From JBIOWF01 sp044868295 (GTDB taxonomy: Bacteria; Actinomycetota; Actinomycetes; Streptosporangiales; Streptosporangiaceae): a stretch of 7,966 nucleotides of DNA. The number at the start of each line of letters is the position of its first letter. Position 1 is the stretch's first letter. The stretch is taken from NCBI GenBank assembly GCA_044868295.1, contig JBIOWF010000358.1:1-7966 (forward strand), in the 5' to 3' direction. Below are positions 1-5,673 of the stretch, piece by piece. The position numbers and the translations under genes are program-made. The notes below the pieces were generated by a model. That model ran no database searches. It was not told the origin of the DNA and saw only the letters and a list, made by a program, of their open reading frames with translations.

Positions 1-1091
1 TCCTTGGCCGCCGGCACCGGGGTGACGTAGTTGATGTACTCGGCGAGGTGCGCCGCGACCTGCGGGTCGTAGAAGAAGTCCATGAGCATGATCGCGTCGA
101 CGGGGTTGGCCGCCGTCTTCGGGATCACCATGTTGTCGGTCCAGATCGTCGCGCCTTCGTCCGGGATCACGAACTTCAAATCGGTGCCGTCGGAGACGTT
201 CTTCTGGAAGATGTCACCGGACCACGCCTGGCACATCCAGATGTCGCCCTTGCCCAGCGGGTCAATGTAGGCCTGGTCATAGTATTTCCGGACGATTCCA
301 GCGTCGCGCTGCTCCTTGAGCTTGGCCGCCGCCTTCTCCCAGTCGGCCGGTGTCGACTTCTCTGGATCGACCCCGATCGCGAACAGCCCGAAGTTGGCGA
401 TCTCCTGCGGGTCGGACATCATGCCGATCTTGCCCTTGTACTCGGGATCCCACAGCGCGGCGTAACTCGTCGGCGGCGTGTCGATGTACTTGGGGTTGTA
501 GGCGATGCCGGTCATCCCCGACGCCCACGGCACGCTGTGGGCGTTGCCCGGGTCGAACGCCTCGTTCTTGTACCGCTCACCGGCGTTCTTGGCGAAATTG
601 GGCAGCCTGGAGTGGTCCAGCGGGACGAGATAGCCGAGATCGACGAGCTGGCCGAACTGGACGCCGTTGGTGGCAATCATCAGGTCGTAGCCGATGGACT
701 GCCCGGCGGCGAGCTGCGGCTGGATCTTGGCGAACCAGCTCGGGCTGTCCTGGATGACCTCCTTGTACGTCACCGAGATCCCGGTCTGCTGAGTGAACTG
801 CTGCAGTTCTGGGTGTTTCGGATCCATATAGAGCGGCGCGTTGGCGAAGTCCACGTGGCCGTTCTTGACCTTGCCGGCCCAGTACTTCTCGACCTCGGAC
901 CGCGCCTCGGCGGACGTCGAGGGCTTGGTCGCACCCTTGCCCTGGACGCCGCACGCGGCGAGGGCGAGACTCGCCGCCGACAGACCGCTCAGCCGGAGCG
1001 CCTCGCGGCGGCCGATACGGCGCTGGATCATGCCACGAAGGAAGGCGGCATCGGTCACACGCCCGTTCCGGGCGTCGTTGGTGTCGTTCAT
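1..1091 (-). CDS. PotD-like ABC transporter solute-binding lipoprotein (3' end outside window)
   Basis: Extracytoplasmic binding protein of a spermidine/putrescine-type ABC importer; it would capture a small, probably cationic, ligand for a membrane permease. The start is ATG at 1091-1089, preceded by GGAG ten bases upstream. About 363 codons are visible, with no stop before the left edge, so only the C-terminal end is missing. The N-terminus has a twin-arginine motif (R28-R29-E-A-L-R), a short hydrophobic stretch and a lipobox LALAAC with Cys47, so Tat export and lipid anchoring are expected. The body shows PotD-type stretches: YDLMIATNG near residue 120, SVPWASGMTGIAYNP in the middle, and a late segment NMVIPKTAANPVDA followed by AEYINYVTPVP. 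Permease and ATPase genes would be expected further left. Ligand identity cannot be read from sequence; polyamine is the family default, and other PotD-like proteins bind other amines or opines. Confidence is high for family, low for substrate. Confidence 0.88.
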   Translation of the reverse strand, partial: MNDTNDARNGRVTDAAFLRGMIQRRIGRREALRLSGLSAASLALAACGVQGKGATKPSTSAEARSEVEKYWAGKVKNGHVDFANAPLYMDPKHPELQQFTQQTGISVTYKEVIQDSPSWFAKIQPQLAAGQSIGYDLMIATNGVQFGQLVDLGYLVPLDHSRLPNFAKNAGERYKNEAFDPGNAHSVPWASGMTGIAYNPKYIDTPPTSYAALWDPEYKGKIGMMSDPQEIANFGLFAIGVDPEKSTPADWEKAAAKLKEQRDAGIVRKYYDQAYIDPLGKGDIWMCQAWSGDIFQKNVSDGTDLKFVIPDEGATIWTDNMVIPKTAANPVDAIMLMDFFYDPQVAAHLAEYINYVTPVPAAK

Positions 1092-1223
1092 GTGGTTTCT
1101 GCTCCGAAGGGATGAGAGCGGCTTCCAGATGTGGATGTCGACCACACGACGCCGAGACCCAGCCGTTTGGGCGTCCCCGTCACGCGGCTGCGGGGCCCGA
1201 AAGACCTATGTCGATCATGACCG

Positions 1224-1253
1224 ACCGTAACCCATGTGGTCATCTTTGGCCAA
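1224..1253 (-). promoter_or_regulatory. Candidate promoter of the solute-binding protein gene
   Basis: Read on the minus strand there is TTGGCC (1253-1248), an 18-base spacer, and TACGGT (1229-1224), a TAnnnT-type -10 box. It would start a transcript with a leader of roughly 125 bases. The -35 box matches only in part and the spacer is at the long end, so this is a candidate only. Confidence 0.25.
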
Positions 1254-1566
1254 TGTCCAGACTCGTCGCTGAGCGTCGGATATCGACCTCCCCGGGCCTG
1301 CTGGGCTGCGCCACGGCCAGGTTTCAGGACTCGGAAGGCTCGTCGGGAGCGGTTCCGGTGTAGGCCGCCGTGGTTCGACCTGCTGCCGCCTGCGCGTCCG
1401 CTTCGGCCGTGCCCGCCGCTACACTCGCGTGGCACCACCGTTGGCTGCTGAACGACATGAACTGCTTACCCTCGTCCGACGCCACCCATGCGGCGCTCTC
1501 CTACGGGTCCACAGCCTGGTCCCGCCTGTACGCTGGCGCTACGCGAGCATCGCCTCGTACGCCTAG

Positions 1567-1573
1567 AGGAGGT
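1567..1573 (+). promoter_or_regulatory. Ribosome binding site that fixes the oxidoreductase start
   Basis: A perfect AGGAGGT lies nine bases before GTG 1583. It decides the start against the much longer open frame that reaches back to about 1370, whose extra N-terminus has poor codon bias and precedes the nucleotide-binding fold without adding a recognisable domain. Confidence 0.85.
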
Positions 1574-1582
1574 GTGTACCGC

Positions 1583-2617
1583 GTGACACCTCGGACCGAA
1601 CCCCTGCGCATCGGGGTGCTGGGGGCCGCCCGCATCTCGCCGCTGTCCATCGTCGGCCCGGCCCACGCGACCGGCCACCGCCTCGTGGCGGTAGCCGCCC
1701 GCGACCGCTCCCGCGCGGAGGCTTTCGCCGCCCAGCACGGAGTCGAACGCGTCCTGGACTCGTACGCCGATCTGATCGCCGATCCCGAGGTCGAGGTCGT
1801 CTACAACCCTCTCGCCAACGGCCTGCACGGGCCGTGGAACATGGCCGCGCTCGCGGCGGGCAAGCACGTGCTGTCCGAGAAGCCGTCGGCGAGCAACGCG
1901 CAGGAGGCCGCCGAAACGCGTGACGCGGCGGCCAAGGCGGGCAAGGTGTTCATGGAAGGCCTGCACTACCCCTTCCATCCCGTCACCCGCCGCCTGCACG
2001 AGTTGCTGGACTCCGGTGAACTGGGGGAGCTGCGGCACGTGGAGACCGTGGTCGCCATACCCGCCCCTCCCGACACCGACCCCCGTTGGTCGCTGGCCCT
2101 GGCGGGCGGCGCCCTGATGGATCTCGGCTGCTACAGCCTGCATGCCCAGCGCGTACTCGCCCGCTGGGCCGGCGGTCCGCCACGCCTGGTCACCGCCCGC
2201 GGCGGCGCGCGGGCGGGCGCACCCGGAGTGGACGAGTGGCTGGACGCGGAATTGGCCTTCCCGAACGGCGCGACAGGCTCCGCGCGCTGCGACATGGCCC
2301 ACGACCAGGTGCGGATGACCTGCCGGATCGTCGGTACGCGGGGCGAGGCGACGGCGCTGAACTTCGTCCAGCCACATGTCGACGACCGGGTCGAGGTGCG
2401 CACCCAGGCCGGGGTGCACACCGAAGAGCTGGGCAAACGCTCCTCGTATACCTACCAGCTCGAAGCGTTCGCCACCGCCGTCCGCGACGGCGCCCCAGCG
2501 TCCACATGGTGGCCGCCACTCGACGCCGATGACGCCCTGGCCACCATGTCCCTGATCGACGACTGCTACCGCGCCGCCGGCTTCCACCCCCGCCCCAGGC
2601 ACCGGTCACCCGGTTAA
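1583..2617 (+). CDS. Gfo/Idh/MocA-family NAD(P)-dependent oxidoreductase
   Basis: Cytoplasmic dehydrogenase of 344 residues, the usual family length (about 330-390). These enzymes oxidise or reduce sugars, inositols, dihydrodiols or related alcohols with NAD(P). The start is GTG with a perfect Shine-Dalgarno. The N-terminal Rossmann fold begins at once: IGVLGAARIS with the G11-x-x-G14-x-A16 signature. The family's conserved EKP motif is at E99-K100-P101 (LSEKPSA). The C-terminal substrate domain carries MEGLHYPFHP (124-133) and GGALMDLGCY (175-184) with D180 and Y184, followed by H187, the usual place of the catalytic residues. It is transcribed away from the binding-protein gene, and its 3' end faces the glycosylase-ART gene with only 14 bases between stops. 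The partner ligand is unknown; a link to the neighbouring transporter is possible but not shown. The extreme C-terminus is a short Arg/Pro-rich tail. Confidence 0.88.
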   Translation: MTPRTEPLRIGVLGAARISPLSIVGPAHATGHRLVAVAARDRSRAEAFAAQHGVERVLDSYADLIADPEVEVVYNPLANGLHGPWNMAALAAGKHVLSEKPSASNAQEAAETRDAAAKAGKVFMEGLHYPFHPVTRRLHELLDSGELGELRHVETVVAIPAPPDTDPRWSLALAGGALMDLGCYSLHAQRVLARWAGGPPRLVTARGGARAGAPGVDEWLDAELAFPNGATGSARCDMAHDQVRMTCRIVGTRGEATALNFVQPHVDDRVEVRTQAGVHTEELGKRSSYTYQLEAFATAVRDGAPASTWWPPLDADDALATMSLIDDCYRAAGFHPRPRHRSPG

Positions 2618-2631
2618 ACGCGCACCGCTGC

Positions 2632-4314
2632 TCACGCCACCAGGTTCTGCTCGTCCAGTTCGGTCAGCTGTACGGTGCACAGTCCGCCACGCTCGGCCTT
2701 CACGTTGGTCACCTTGAGTTGTGTGCCGGGGGCGAGGATGAACTCCTCCTCGCCGGTGAACGCGGAGAAACTGCGGATGCCCACGGCCCTCACGGGCTGC
2801 ACCTCGAAGAGCGTCCGCTTGCCGCGCGAGCCGAGGAACGCCTTGGCCACGCCGAGCTTCGACGTACACGAGGACACGCCCCACCACGTCACGGTCCGGC
2901 CGAGCGGGTACTGCGCCCGAAGGTCCAGCGACACCCCGCGCCACAGCGACTCCTTGCGGGCCGGCAGACGCGAGACGGCCGAGAACAAGAGACGCAGATA
3001 CGGGAGGTAAGGGACGATCCGGGTGCGGTCCGGATTGCGCAGGGTGGCGTTGATCTGCCGGTAGAACGCCGACTCGCAGGTGTAGAGGTAGAGGGCCGCT
3101 ACCTCGTCGGCGGACAGGCCGGTGGCCGCGCCGTCCGCCTGCTTCTCGCCGAACTGGTGCGACCGCGTCACGTGCCAGTCGAGGCCCGACAGCAGCTTGG
3201 CCACCGGGGCGACGGCCTCGCGGAAGTCCATGAGCGGGGTGTCGAACACGCCGGTGATCGCCGGGAGCTCCAGCCCCTCGTCCTTGACGCTGGCGAGCCG
3301 TTCCAGGTAGAGCTTGTGCAACTCCATCGTGGAGGCGATGAACTCCCCCATCCGGTCGGCCGTGTCCGCGTCCGCCCCGCCGCCCTGTGCCGCGGGCTTG
3401 TTCCACCCCTTGCCGGGCAGCCAGTCGATCTCGTCGGTTCCGAGCGCCTTGAGCGCCGTGTTGATGGCGTCGAAGTGGTTCCCGTCGCAGAAGATGTCGC
3501 CCTGCGCCGCGGGGTTGGGGTGGTCGATGTGCCAGACCTCGACCTCGGGGTACTTCTTCTGGAGCCGGAGCACGACCTCTTTGAGGCTGCGGGCGTGGAC
3601 TCCCCACCACGCGAAGACCACGCCCCGGTCCTCCTCGGCGGCGTCCTGCTTGGCCTTGAGGATCTCCTCGACGAGCTTCTCGACGACCGGGCGCCAGAAC
3701 GCGGTGTGCTGGTCGGTGGCCATCGCCCCGTCGCCGCTGGCGGTGAGTGCCGCGTTCAGAAGCAACACGCCCTGGGTGAGCATCGCCTGGAACCACTCCG
3801 GCGGCTGCACGGTGTCGTGCTTCTTCAGCAGCGCGCGGATGTCGGCGATCGGCGTCTTCTTGGGGATGCCGTGCTTCCACATCGCCGCCGCCTTGATGAT
3901 GCAGCGGATGGTGATGACCTTGCCGAACTGGCTGTCGGCCCAGTCGTGGAAGGTGTTGTCGAACATGGCGATGCCGGTCGCGCTCTCGGCCCGCGGGTAC
4001 GGGTTCTGGCCGAAGACGACGACCTTCCACTTGTGCGGCGGGTTGGGCTTGAGCGCCTGGAAGGTCAGTTCCCGGACGGGCACGACCTGCGGACTGCGGC
4101 CCGGGCCGATGAACGTCGCCGCGGCCGGGCGCGCCTCGATGACCGGCTTCAGGAGCGGCAGCCACGGCTCGCCGCCGCCCTTGAAGAGTTCGGCGAGGGC
4201 CAGCGGATCATTCGGATCATTCGGATCATTCGGGTCATACGGGCTATCCGAGCCATTCGAGCTATTCGGGTCGGATGGGGCAGGCGACGGGGTGGGGGCG
4301 TTGATGTCGCTCAT
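2632..4314 (-). CDS. Uracil-DNA-glycosylase-like domain fused to mono-ADP-ribosyltransferase
   Basis: A 560-residue two-domain protein. The start is ATG 4314-4312 with GGGAG six bases upstream. Residues 1-37 form a low-complexity Asp/Pro/Asn/Ser linker ending in NDP repeats. Residues about 40-300 match family-1 uracil-DNA glycosylase in order: GQNPYP (102-107), LLLNAALTA (N187), WWGVHA (236-241), HPNPAAQG (H265), then GNHFDAIN and EIDW. The usual GQDPYH is altered: the catalytic Asp is Asn104, His is Pro107, and the base-intercalating Leu after HPSP is Ala269. After a Gly/Ala/Asp linker (about 308-318) comes an arginine-type ADP-ribosyltransferase with a helical lobe (about 322-450), LWRGV (Arg459), a Ser/Thr segment (481-485) in the STS position, and GEEEFILAPGT with the E522-x-E524 catalytic pair. 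All three R-S-E elements are present, so NAD-dependent transfer of ADP-ribose is likely. There is no signal peptide or membrane segment, so it should act in the cytoplasm. The gene is divergent from the macrodomain gene. I infer a DNA-targeted ADP-ribosylating toxin or effector; the target (DNA, protein at damaged DNA, or something else) is unknown. Confidence 0.88.
   Translation of the reverse strand: MSDINAPTPSPAPSDPNSSNGSDSPYDPNDPNDPNDPLALAELFKGGGEPWLPLLKPVIEARPAAATFIGPGRSPQVVPVRELTFQALKPNPPHKWKVVVFGQNPYPRAESATGIAMFDNTFHDWADSQFGKVITIRCIIKAAAMWKHGIPKKTPIADIRALLKKHDTVQPPEWFQAMLTQGVLLLNAALTASGDGAMATDQHTAFWRPVVEKLVEEILKAKQDAAEEDRGVVFAWWGVHARSLKEVVLRLQKKYPEVEVWHIDHPNPAAQGDIFCDGNHFDAINTALKALGTDEIDWLPGKGWNKPAAQGGGADADTADRMGEFIASTMELHKLYLERLASVKDEGLELPAITGVFDTPLMDFREAVAPVAKLLSGLDWHVTRSHQFGEKQADGAATGLSADEVAALYLYTCESAFYRQINATLRNPDRTRIVPYLPYLRLLFSAVSRLPARKESLWRGVSLDLRAQYPLGRTVTWWGVSSCTSKLGVAKAFLGSRGKRTLFEVQPVRAVGIRSFSAFTGEEEFILAPGTQLKVTNVKAERGGLCTVQLTELDEQNLVA
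4204..4275. repeat. 9-bp tandem repeat, about 8 units, coding for a DPN-rich linker
   Basis: Units begin at 4204, 4213, 4222, 4231, 4240, 4249, 4258 and 4267. The first three are identical (CGGATCATT) and the others drift by one to a few bases. It lies inside the glycosylase-ART gene and reads on the minus strand as Asn-Asp-Pro triplets grading into Ser/Asn/Gly. Because the unit is a multiple of three, copy-number change would alter linker length without breaking the frame. Confidence 0.9.
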
Positions 4315-4413
4315 CGTGGGCTCCCGGATCGGCGAGCCGTACCGGTGACGGAACGGCTGATTGGGGTGGGGGAATGTGCCGCGCGAGACCCCGGACGCGC
4401 CCTGGGAGACCCA

Positions 4414-4446
4414 GAAAGCCCACCCGTTGAAGTGGGCTGGGCTTTC
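4414..4446. terminator. Hairpin with two mutually exclusive stems (terminator or attenuator-like)
   Basis: Two perfect pairings share bases. The inner one is AGCCCAC (4417-4423) with GTGGGCT (4432-4438) and an 8-base loop. The outer one is GAAAGCCC (4414-4421) with GGGCTTTC (4439-4446). They cannot form fully together because the shared left arm must choose a partner. Read on the minus strand, the inner stem is followed by TTTCT, a short U-rich run, so it could terminate or attenuate transcription entering the glycosylase-ART gene. The U tract is too weak for certainty. Confidence 0.5.
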
Positions 4447-4498
4447 CTGTCGTGGGCGTCAGGTTACGTTGCGGCCTGGTCCGCTAAAGGATCACGGC

Positions 4499-4527
4499 AG
4501 GGTAACCCGGAGGCAATGCGTTCGCAA
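4499..4527 (-). promoter_or_regulatory. Candidate promoter of the glycosylase-ART gene
   Basis: Minus strand: TTGCGA (4527-4522), a 17-base spacer, and TACCCT (4504-4499). This fits the TTGnnn / TAnnnT pattern of the housekeeping sigma factor of Streptomyces. Transcription from here would make a leader of about 180 bases that includes the hairpin at 4414-4446 before reaching the ATG at 4314. Confidence 0.35.
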
Positions 4528-4530
4528 ACA

Positions 4531-4552
4531 CGGAGATCGTCCCGAATCTCCG
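4531..4552. repeat. 7-bp perfect inverted repeat
   Basis: CGGAGAT (4531-4537) and ATCTCCG (4546-4552) are separated by eight bases. It lies directly upstream of the minus-strand -35 candidate and just upstream of the plus-strand promoter, so it is well placed for an operator acting on both genes. No known regulator site is recognised. Confidence 0.45.
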
Positions 4553-4553
4553 A

Positions 4554-4599
4554 CCAACATCGGTTTGTCGGTGGGGCACGGTAGCTTCCTCGATGTTGG
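4554..4599. repeat. 9-bp perfect inverted repeat flanking the macrodomain promoter
   Basis: CCAACATCG (4554-4562) and CGATGTTGG (4591-4599) form a perfect 9-bp inverted repeat 28 bases apart. The -35 and -10 boxes of the plus-strand promoter sit entirely between the arms. Arms placed this way could be paired operators of a repressor or autoregulator. As RNA, the right arm alone would be in the transcript, so a simple leader hairpin is less likely. Confidence 0.5.
4565..4587 (+). promoter_or_regulatory. LexA-independent DNA-damage (PafBC / RecA-NDp) type promoter
   Basis: TTGTCGGTGG (4565-4574) is followed by seven bases and TAGCTT (4582-4587). The actinobacterial RecA-NDp consensus, as I recall it, is tTGTCRGTGg-N8-TAnnnT; every fixed position matches, with a spacer one base shorter. 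In mycobacteria such promoters are activated by PafBC upon DNA damage. It lies about 40 bases before the GTG of the macrodomain gene. Confidence 0.6.
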
Positions 4600-4628
4600 A
4601 AACCCCTCCCCCGCATCTGGAGTGAGCC

Positions 4629-5303
4629 GTGACTGTCAAGCCCGTGAAGCCGCCGCTCAAGGTGGTGCTGGTGGATGTCAACGCGAAGGTGGTTGAGGCG
4701 TGGCTGGCGGCCTTCGCCGACACCCCCGAGGTCGAGATCTGCAAGGGGTCGATCCTCGGCCAGCACGTCGATGCCTGGGTCAGCCCGACCAACTCCCGGG
4801 GGCGGATGGACGGCGGGGTCGACGCGGCCGTCAAGCGGCACCTTGGGGCGGGGATCCAGCTGCGCGTCCAGCGGGCGATCCGCGACCGGTTCGGCGGGTC
4901 ACTTCCGGTGGGAAGTGCCGTGTGCGTGTCGTCCGGGGCGACCAACCCGAAGTTCCTGATCTCGACGCCGACGATGGTGCAGTCAGCGCAAGACGTGAGT
5001 GAGACGCTGAACGTGGCTCTGGCATGCGCCGCCGCGTTCCAGGCCATCCACATGCAGAACGAGAAGAAGCCGGGCAGCATCGAGTCGGTGGCACTCGTCG
5101 GCATGGGCGCGGCGACGGGCAAGGTGCCGCCGCAGGTGTGCGCCAACTTGATGTGGACCGGCTACACCCTGTTCAACGACTACTCCTTCCGGGACTACGA
5201 CAACCTGCGGGAGACGATCCGCGAGCAACTCGGCGACATCGAGAGCCGCCCCGAGGAGGAGCGGGTGCGCATCAAGCCCCCCGCCGACCGGCCCCGTCGT
5301 TGA
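4629..5303 (+). CDS. Macrodomain protein, candidate ADP-ribose hydrolase/binder
   Basis: A cytoplasmic protein of 224 residues starting at GTG 4629, with GGAG six bases upstream. Macrodomains bind ADP-ribose and many remove it from proteins or DNA. Visible signatures in order are a first strand KVVLVDVN (11-18), KGSIL (39-43) followed by DAWVSPTNSRG with N55, MDGGVDAAV (60-68) matching the GGGVDGAI loop, and GMGAATGKVPP (158-168) matching the second ribose/phosphate-binding loop. The canonical GDI Asp that contacts adenine appears as Ser41, suggesting a divergent subfamily. The C-terminal 45 residues are charged and rich in Arg/Glu/Pro. It is divergent from the ADP-ribosyltransferase gene and is preceded by a DNA-damage-type promoter. 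I infer it reverses or guards against the neighbour's modification. Streptomyces coelicolor SCO6735, a DNA-damage-induced macrodomain hydrolase, is a possible relative; orthology was not tested. Confidence 0.85.
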   Translation: MTVKPVKPPLKVVLVDVNAKVVEAWLAAFADTPEVEICKGSILGQHVDAWVSPTNSRGRMDGGVDAAVKRHLGAGIQLRVQRAIRDRFGGSLPVGSAVCVSSGATNPKFLISTPTMVQSAQDVSETLNVALACAAAFQAIHMQNEKKPGSIESVALVGMGAATGKVPPQVCANLMWTGYTLFNDYSFRDYDNLRETIREQLGDIESRPEEERVRIKPPADRPRR

Positions 5304-5318
5304 CGCGGTGAACGCGTC
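5302..5318 (+). terminator. Small hairpin at the macrodomain stop codon
   Basis: GACGCG (5302-5307) and CGCGTC (5313-5318) pair perfectly around a five-base loop and overlap the TGA stop (5301-5303). There is no U tract. Streptomyces terminators often lack one, but the stem is short, so this is tentative. Confidence 0.3.
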
Positions 5319-5343
5319 CCGTGCCGAGCCGCTCCGCCCTTAC

Positions 5344-5517
5344 TCAGCAGCCGCAGATCCTCATGAACGCGCTGACCGTCGACACGTCGACCGGCACCTG
5401 CACGATCATGCTTCGCCCCACGCCCGGTCCCAAGACGGTGTGCCTGACCACGACCCAGCCGCAGGCGTTCACCTTCAGCACCGCTCTGCCCTGCAAGTTC
5501 ACCCTCTCGTTGCTCAT
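5344..5517 (-). CDS. Possible small protein, 57 codons, Cys-Gly-Cys C-terminus, unrecognised
   Basis: I do not recognise this protein. It starts at ATG 5517-5515 (MSNERVNLQG) and ends in VSAFMRICGC. The third codon position is almost all G/C. The opposite plus-strand frame shares those third positions, but by hand count first-position GC exceeds second-position GC only on the minus strand, which favours minus. There is no good Shine-Dalgarno before the ATG; an internal GTG at codon 14 has AGGG about seven bases upstream and may be the true start. The sequence alternates hydrophobic and small residues with three cysteines, two of them in the terminal CGC. There is no signal peptide. It lies in a debris-rich stretch and may itself be a remnant. 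Function is unknown. Confidence 0.3.
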   Translation of the reverse strand: MSNERVNLQGRAVLKVNACGWVVVRHTVLGPGVGRSMIVQVPVDVSTVSAFMRICGC

Positions 5518-5555
5518 TCGGACAGGACCGGCGCGCCGGGGAAGGGTTCCACGCG

Positions 5556-5655
5556 TTAGACCTCGGTGGTTGATCGATAGTTCGGCACGAGATTCCCTCT
5601 CTCGGCCACTGTCCCGGCCACCTCGGTGAAGGCGGCGAGCACGGGCTTGACATGG
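5556..5655 (-). pseudogene. Possible C-terminal fragment of a lost minus-strand gene
   Basis: The minus-strand frame ending at TAA 5558-5556 reads about 33 residues of protein-like sequence, including HVKPVLAAFTEVAG and ending LVPNYRSTTEV, with Streptomyces-type codon bias. Upstream of about 5655 the frame loses this character and meets the control region of the GntR remnant. The parent family is not recognised. Confidence 0.25.
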
Positions 5656-5673
5656 AGATCTCTGTTGTGCGAA

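Larger units (their letters stand above)
1092..1582. other. Divergent intergenic region, 491 bp, no convincing gene
   Basis: This separates the minus-strand binding-protein gene from the plus-strand oxidoreductase. Open frames cross it on both strands, but their third codon positions lack the strong G/C bias of the real genes. It holds the minus-strand promoter candidate at 1224-1253, an isolated TACACT (-10-like) at 1420-1425 on the plus strand without a good -35, and the ribosome binding site of the oxidoreductase at its right end. No terminator or strong repeat was seen. Confidence 0.6.
4315..4628. other. Divergent control region between glycosylase-ART and macrodomain genes, 314 bp
   Basis: It contains no supported gene. 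From left to right it holds the ribosome binding site of the minus-strand gene (4325-4321), a hairpin with competing pairings (4414-4446), a candidate minus-strand promoter (4499-4527), a 7-bp inverted repeat (4531-4552), a DNA-damage-type plus-strand promoter (4565-4587) flanked by a 9-bp inverted repeat (4554-4599), and the GGAG site (4619-4622) for the macrodomain gene. Confidence 0.7.

Noticed and set aside
48..1115. Long 355-codon plus-strand open frame opposite the binding protein
   Set aside because: It is the antisense shadow of the PotD-like gene, whose lipobox, Tat motif and binding-protein motifs are clear on the minus strand.
1088..1240. CATGTGGT present twice near the binding-protein start
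   Set aside because: Eight bases only, no flanking similarity; likely chance.
1429..1566. 45-codon plus-strand ORF ending at the oxidoreductase ribosome site (possible leader peptide)
   Set aside because: Many codons end in A or T, unlike real genes here, and it has no ribosome site.
1370..1582. N-terminal extension of the oxidoreductase frame
   Set aside because: It has poor codon bias and no domain; the perfect AGGAGGT before GTG 1583 defines the start.
2719..4584. Very long 621-codon plus-strand open frame across the glycosylase-ART gene
   Set aside because: It is rich in Arg/Val/Leu/Asp with no recognisable motif. The minus-strand frame carries UDG and ART signatures and a good ribosome site.
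5321..5629. Plus-strand small ORF opposite the 57-codon minus ORF
   Set aside because: It shares third positions with the minus frame, but its second-position GC exceeds first-position GC, unlike real genes, and it has no ribosome site.
5647..5652. Perfect TTGACA as a promoter -35
   Set aside because: No TAnnnT-type -10 box at 16-19 bases downstream.
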